DNA of 64,000 nucleotides from Paragonimus skrjabini miyazakii (taxonomy: Eukaryota; Platyhelminthes; Trematoda; Plagiorchiida; Troglotrematidae), in assembly GCA_014338405.1 (NCBI GenBank), contig JTDE01000218.1:1-64000 (forward strand), given 5' to 3'. The notes below the pieces were generated by a model, which was not told the origin of the DNA, ran no database searches, and saw nothing but the letters and a program-made list of their open reading frames with translations. Position numbers and translations under genes: made by a program. Below are positions 59,090 to 64,000 of the stretch, piece by piece (the stretch's first letter is position 1; every line of letters starts with the position of its first letter).

Positions 59090-62000
59090 CTTCGTGAACA
59101 CCTGAAGTGACGGCGAGTTAGGAAGACGCTTGATCAGCTGAAGGGTGCAAACGACAACTGGCTCGAAAATTAACTATATAACGGCATTATGAGGGATGTT
59201 TGAATGCCATATTCCTTGGGAAGGTAAAACAGAATTCCCCTACTGACGTGGTTGAAAGCGCTGCTGTAAACATGAAAACGGAAAATGTTTGCCCTGTATT
59301 TGTGATCCAGAGCCGACGAAATTGAGTGAATATTGCAAATAATCGTTCTCACACAGCTCAAGACTGACGTTCCTCAAACTGTTGTATGATGCACCTATTA
59401 GCAGGTCCGCCAAAGGCTAAGCCAGAAGTTCAGCATATTCTCTGAGAATAACCGGTAACCGTCCGCTAAGCCCTTCTGTTATGTCGGCTTTAAGTGGTGT
59501 CGTTTCTTCCTGTACGGTTCTGTGATCCCTAGGGAGGAAAGCGCTCGTTGAAGAGACGACCAGACGGCGGCTAGATAACTTCTAAAACTTAGGTTCAGTC
59601 TTCCAGAATCCTTAAAGCATTTATCTATGGGGTGGGCGGCACCAATTAACAGCTTAATTACTTTCCAGATTTTGCGGAAGATTGTGTTATCATGCAGATC
59701 TGAGTGTGCAGAGCATTAAAACGAAATAGCTACTTTCTAAGTAATGATAAAAATGATATCATATCTCTTGGTGTTGTTACCACAAAAGACACTTGATCTG
59801 GGAAGTCGTCTATTGATTGACCTGCATTACAAGTGCAACGGAACTGTCGTGAACGCAAGCCATAATGTGCATAACTGACGTGTCTGCATATTTGTTGGCT
59901 GTAATGCATTGTCAGTCTTCTTATGACAACTCTTGAACAGTGCATGTTTGTTCTGCTTCTGCGTTTTCTGACACTAAGAACTGACCCTTATTGTCCTAGT
60001 GTTCGACTCATGCCAAACTGCCTAATAGTGACGCTGTGTATTATACGAGATTATCTCTCTGCTCGTTCGATGTCGAGGGTCTGTCTGTTATGGAGCAACC
60101 ATGAGCAGTACATATGCTACATCGACAAAAACATATCGTGTTATAGGCGGTCGTTTCAATTCTTATTCTGCTTTCTGTCGAGCTTAGCAGGCCGGCATTG
60201 GTTACAGACCTGGTATGCCATCAAATTGCCCACTCGTTGAGTTTCGCTCTGTTTTATCCTTTGCCTCTCATGGTAATTGCCAGCTGAACTGAAAGATCTG
60301 GCTGCTTTATTTGGCAAACCTTTCGTCAAGCTTTTTGTTTTCCAAATCTCAAATGAAGCGACAATACTCACCGGAAGCTGGTGAGACAGTCGTTCACTTT
60401 AACACGGTGGCTTGCCCGGCGAATGTCATAGTGAAACATTATACCCTTGACTCACCGCGGGAGATCCAATATTTATCGTGGCTGATGAATGTTGACATTA
60501 CTGAATACATAATCCAGCTGGATATGAGTTATCTTATTATCTGGTCATCAAACCGAAAGATTCTACATTTTAGGGGCAAACGCAGACTGTCGGTCCAAAC
60601 AACTGCGCAAACGATCTACGACAGTAGATTGCCCACTGCCCTGTTTGCGATGTCACGGTTGAATGCTCGTTAAAACCGCTGTGCGTGTGCATGTACGCAT
60701 TACCTTGGAAGTGGGATGTAATTAGTATTTCGGTAGTGCGGATCCGAATCCAATACAATGGATGGCGAAACCTATTTCTGATTGTTTACTGCGTAAAACC
60801 CAATCAGCTAAGCAAGTATTTAACTACTTTGATCGCTATGTACTTTATGAATGCACATCATTTGACTGACTCAACGACCACGTCACCACCTCAGTACATA
60901 GCCGAAACCCCCAACTGCTGGCATTCACAAAGGTTGCACTGATGAGAAACAACCAGTCACTCCAGCGAGCGCCATAGACGCTACTGCGGCAAGTAAAACT
61001 GTCGTGGGACTGACTATGGTCTTATTAGCAAGCGCTGTGTTTGATTGCTGGGCCAGAGGCCATGTGTTCAGTATGTACGATCTCTCTTTGTTGAAAGTGA
61101 CCAAAAAATAAACGAAAGGTTAGCATCCTCTCACGCTGGTCTCCCTGCCACGTTGATGTTGATAAGGGAACCCACCGTTTTATAAAGTCCCGTCTAGCCA
61201 ATGGAAGCTGTAAGTCAAACTGAACAATAGTGGTCCAATTCGTCGACGGCCAATTAATTTGTTGTGAAGATTACTCTGACCACTCTCACCCAACCGACAT
61301 AACCATTATGTAGACTGTTTTGCGCCTCCACTTTCATCCGATACTATAGTTTTTATTTAGAAATACGACAGGTTCCGGAATTTAAGATTTGTCACTTGTA
61401 CATCTACCTGTGCCAACTTAGGTAAGATGAGCTTGTTCATCGGTGTACTTCTAAAGTAATTTCAGTCGGAGAAGCTATACCAAAGTGTCAAATAGGTACG
61501 TTGTTTGAAAATTAGTTCATATTAATACTTATAAGACCTACCTGACTAGCTGCATTTGTTACCTACGCTGGTTCTTTGAAATTATCAGGGACGACACGAA
61601 ACACTTGTCAACTGAACCAATATTAGTAATGGAACCAACTTAATCGTCCGAAGACAGTTGCTAATTTTGATTTGGTGTCACTCACCAGTGCATTCATTCA
61701 TATCAACAGTTTCCTGTGGTGAAGGACCTCTTAGGTTCAAATGAATATCGCAAACCATTCACGATTTTCTGTGCCGCAGTTAATTCAACGAACAGAAATA
61801 ATCAAGCAAATATATTGCATGCTCTACGTCGAAAATCATTTTGTAAAAATCTGCAAACTGTGGATGATATTTCCTTATGATTTGCACCTCAATTTTACCT
61901 GAGTTTGTTGGGCGCGCGGCTTTACTTCTTATGATTCAGCGTCTTCACAACGTTAGGCTTCTGAGTTGAAAATAATTGAATGTAATTATTCTATTGCATT

Positions 62001-63548
62001 AGTTAGAATAAACTGAGAGTAGACGTCGGTGAACACAAAATGAAAAACAGACAGATACGCCCCAGGGCACAGTTAAAAGAACATTTATTGAGTCCCTTTT
62101 TCAGAAGTTCTAGCAGCGGTCGAACTTTTGGATATAAGAGTACGTTCTTGTCCCTTGTAAATTAATTAACAAATGACATAGTTCTGCCAACAGTACAAAA
62201 TGAATAGCACTCATTGTTTCACAGTCAAATAAAACAAGACGCGAGTTTCGTCCCTGTTAGAGAACACACTCTTGTTACGACTATGTGTGCTACCGCGAGT
62301 TTAATGCTAAGATCTTCGTGTAAATAACGAAAATGAAACACGGCGCTTTCACGCTTCCGGTAACTCGTAACCGAATCACTAAAACCACATTATACAATTT
62401 TATATACCATGTCCCACAGGGAACACAAAAGCGGTCATTTCTGCAGGTCTGTTAAATTTATGGACGCAGTAGTATAACAAACAGTAAAGTATTAAGATGA
62501 ATTGGTAGGACGTTTGCCTGTATATATCCAAAGAGTTGGTGAGACGTAGTTGTTACTTTAAAACAGCAAATATTTGTGTGTGACGTCGATGTGCTGGCTT
62601 TCAGTTGAGCCGATTTGGTATTGTGGTACATATTTAGCTTTTCCTAGTCAGTTCTTCTCTTCCAGGAATCACTTTATTTCCCTCGGACGGTGAATATTCA
62701 GCGCTTATACAACAACAGTTCCAGTAAATAAAAGTTGGTAGATAAATTGACTATCAAGCCTTTTGAAACTGTCTCGATTAATAAGGACTTGTCTCAACGG
62801 AAGGAGCATAGGCACATGCACTGGGACATTTTGATTCAAAACTGGACCTCCTTGACAGCGTGGGCATACATTAAAAAGACCGAAATGAAGGTGATGATCA
62901 GAAGCGAGTAAACTTTTGGAGGCAAACAGTTTGCCTACTTTGAGTTCCAATAATATTTAATGAGATTGGGATAAGGACAAATTGTGAAAGCTTTTCAACA
63001 AATATACACGACAGTTTGAACACATGAATAAATGCTAAGAGTAAACAAAACTCTACCATATTCAATAGATTTTGGTTAATTCGATCTCGCCTCTTTTACA
63101 GTTGTTTATCTGATCTGTTTTAATTTGTCAGGTTGGCCAGTCATGAAATACTTTGTCGACTGGATTACTTGTCAGCTAATACAATTAGCTCAGTTTAATT
63201 GGCACCATACTCTTGGCAGCAAGAAAAACAGGTACTAATGCTGAGGTGTACAATGAGATTAGTGGTCCTTATTTCGTTCTAACATCTAACAGCAATCCAC
63301 TGGCATGTCTTGAGAAAAATCAAGACGATTCAGTGAACCCGTCTGCAAAAAAACGGTTTCTGAGATTTGCCTTTCATAGAAGTCAAAATTGATTGCCCCC
63401 CTTTATTTGGTTTCGATGTAAGTCTAACTAATGTGCAATACGGCGAATGGTTATCTTTTGTCAATTTCACGTAGAAGAGTGATAATAAATGGTTTTGGGT
63501 CCGTCAACTGGTTTATAATTCGTCAACTGTTAGCTTGCATGTCGTTGA
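59090..63548. other. Unassigned stretch
   Basis: The longest frame is 120 codons (60311-60673 +); others at 59923-60240 + and 62705-62950 - also lack recognisable motifs. Probably intergenic, intronic or old repeats. Confidence 0.35.
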
Positions 63549-63851
63549 TCATGTGGGTTCCATAACATGTCCTCGGTTATAGTAACCGCATTTAGCACTC
63601 GGGTGCACACACACCCGGCACTCGATTAGCCACATGGATTGTGAAATAACGGTTTTGCGCACGAAGTGAACGACGATGCGAAATAATGCAGCCAGCACAC
63701 AGGCCACCAAGATAAACTGGCATTGACACACTTCAGCACAAATCGTTACAGAAATTACGCCATTTAGTGTGGGCGCCATCATCAGAGCCCTCACTGGTGT
63801 CATACACATAATGGAAAACCACGTTAATGAGAATAGTGACTTTCTACTCAT
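63549..63851 (-). CDS. Hypothetical small membrane-like frame
   Basis: A 100-codon - strand frame starts at an ATG at 63849-63851 and begins MSRKSLFSLTWFSIMCMTPV. It has a second hydrophobic segment, FILVACVLAALFRIVVHFV, and a Cys-rich end (IECRVCVHPSAKCGYYN). It could be a signal peptide plus one membrane span, or a piece of a repeat protein. No family recognised. Confidence 0.22.
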   Translation of the reverse strand: MSRKSLFSLTWFSIMCMTPVRALMMAPTLNGVISVTICAEVCQCQFILVACVLAALFRIVVHFVRKTVISQSMWLIECRVCVHPSAKCGYYNRGHVMEPT

Positions 63852-64000
63852 ATATTCTGCTTTATATTACTGATTCAATGGAATACAGAGAATAAGAAGC
63901 CATTCCTGTCAGGTATTCCAACAGCTTTTTCGTAAAAATAAGTTTCTTAGAGCTACTGCATTTAGTTAATTAAGGCACCTAACTAATGAAGAATCTGCCA

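Noticed and set aside
1..64000. CRISPR arrays, bacterial operons, prophage or tRNA islands
   Set aside because: No regularly spaced repeats, no ribosome-binding-site-led gene clusters and no intact tRNA or rRNA genes; the intron-bearing NOC2 gene and retroelements show a eukaryotic nuclear origin.

Overview
This window looks like nuclear DNA of a parasitic flatworm, most likely a digenean trematode. One intron-rich gene is recognisable, two of its introns are only about 40 bases long, and most of the other coding similarity is to broken retroelements typical of trematode genomes (RTE-like and CR1/jockey-like non-LTR elements, Penelope-like elements, traces of Ty3/gypsy). Base composition by eye is only mildly AT-rich, which fits a liver or lung fluke better than a schistosome. 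The species cannot be fixed from the sequence. Nothing suggests bacterial operons, CRISPR or phage.

The one confident cellular gene is the nucleolar complex protein 2 homologue (NOC2/NOC2L), on the + strand from about 12177 to 27930. Eight exons can be placed with GT/AG junctions and consistent phase. They cover the conserved Noc2 core and an acidic/serine-rich then basic C-terminal tail. The N-terminal exons were not found and should lie upstream, where only retroelement debris is visible.

Layout. 1-6500: CR1/jockey-like reverse transcriptase pieces and weak gypsy-like fragments. 6529-6596: two adjacent hairpins, one a perfect 21-bp stem. 6600-10640: mostly unassigned, with a dispersed CCAAT-bearing repeat and an LTR-like promoter on the - strand. 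10700-11300: decayed RTE fragment. 12177-27930: NOC2. Its 5.1-kb intron holds the 3' part of an RTE element, whose tail is interrupted by a Penelope-like element with an inverted partial second copy. 31840-32440: antisense CR1-like RT. 33700-34740: gypsy integrase trace followed by an RTE RT. 36320-38540: the best RTE copy. 38690-39260: antisense Penelope-like GIY-YIG end. 42740-44660: Penelope-like element on +. 44700-64000: A-rich + strand with few open frames, two tRNA-derived SINE-like heads and a 355-base assembly gap.

Functionally, only NOC2 (large ribosomal subunit assembly) is likely to be active. All retroelements seen are truncated, frameshifted or mutated in key residues. I did not find a clearly new biological system. 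The most unusual structures are the inverted Penelope-like pair nested in an RTE tail inside a NOC2 intron, and the perfect hairpin near 6.55 kb. All family assignments were made by eye from remembered family patterns; no alignment or database search was run.
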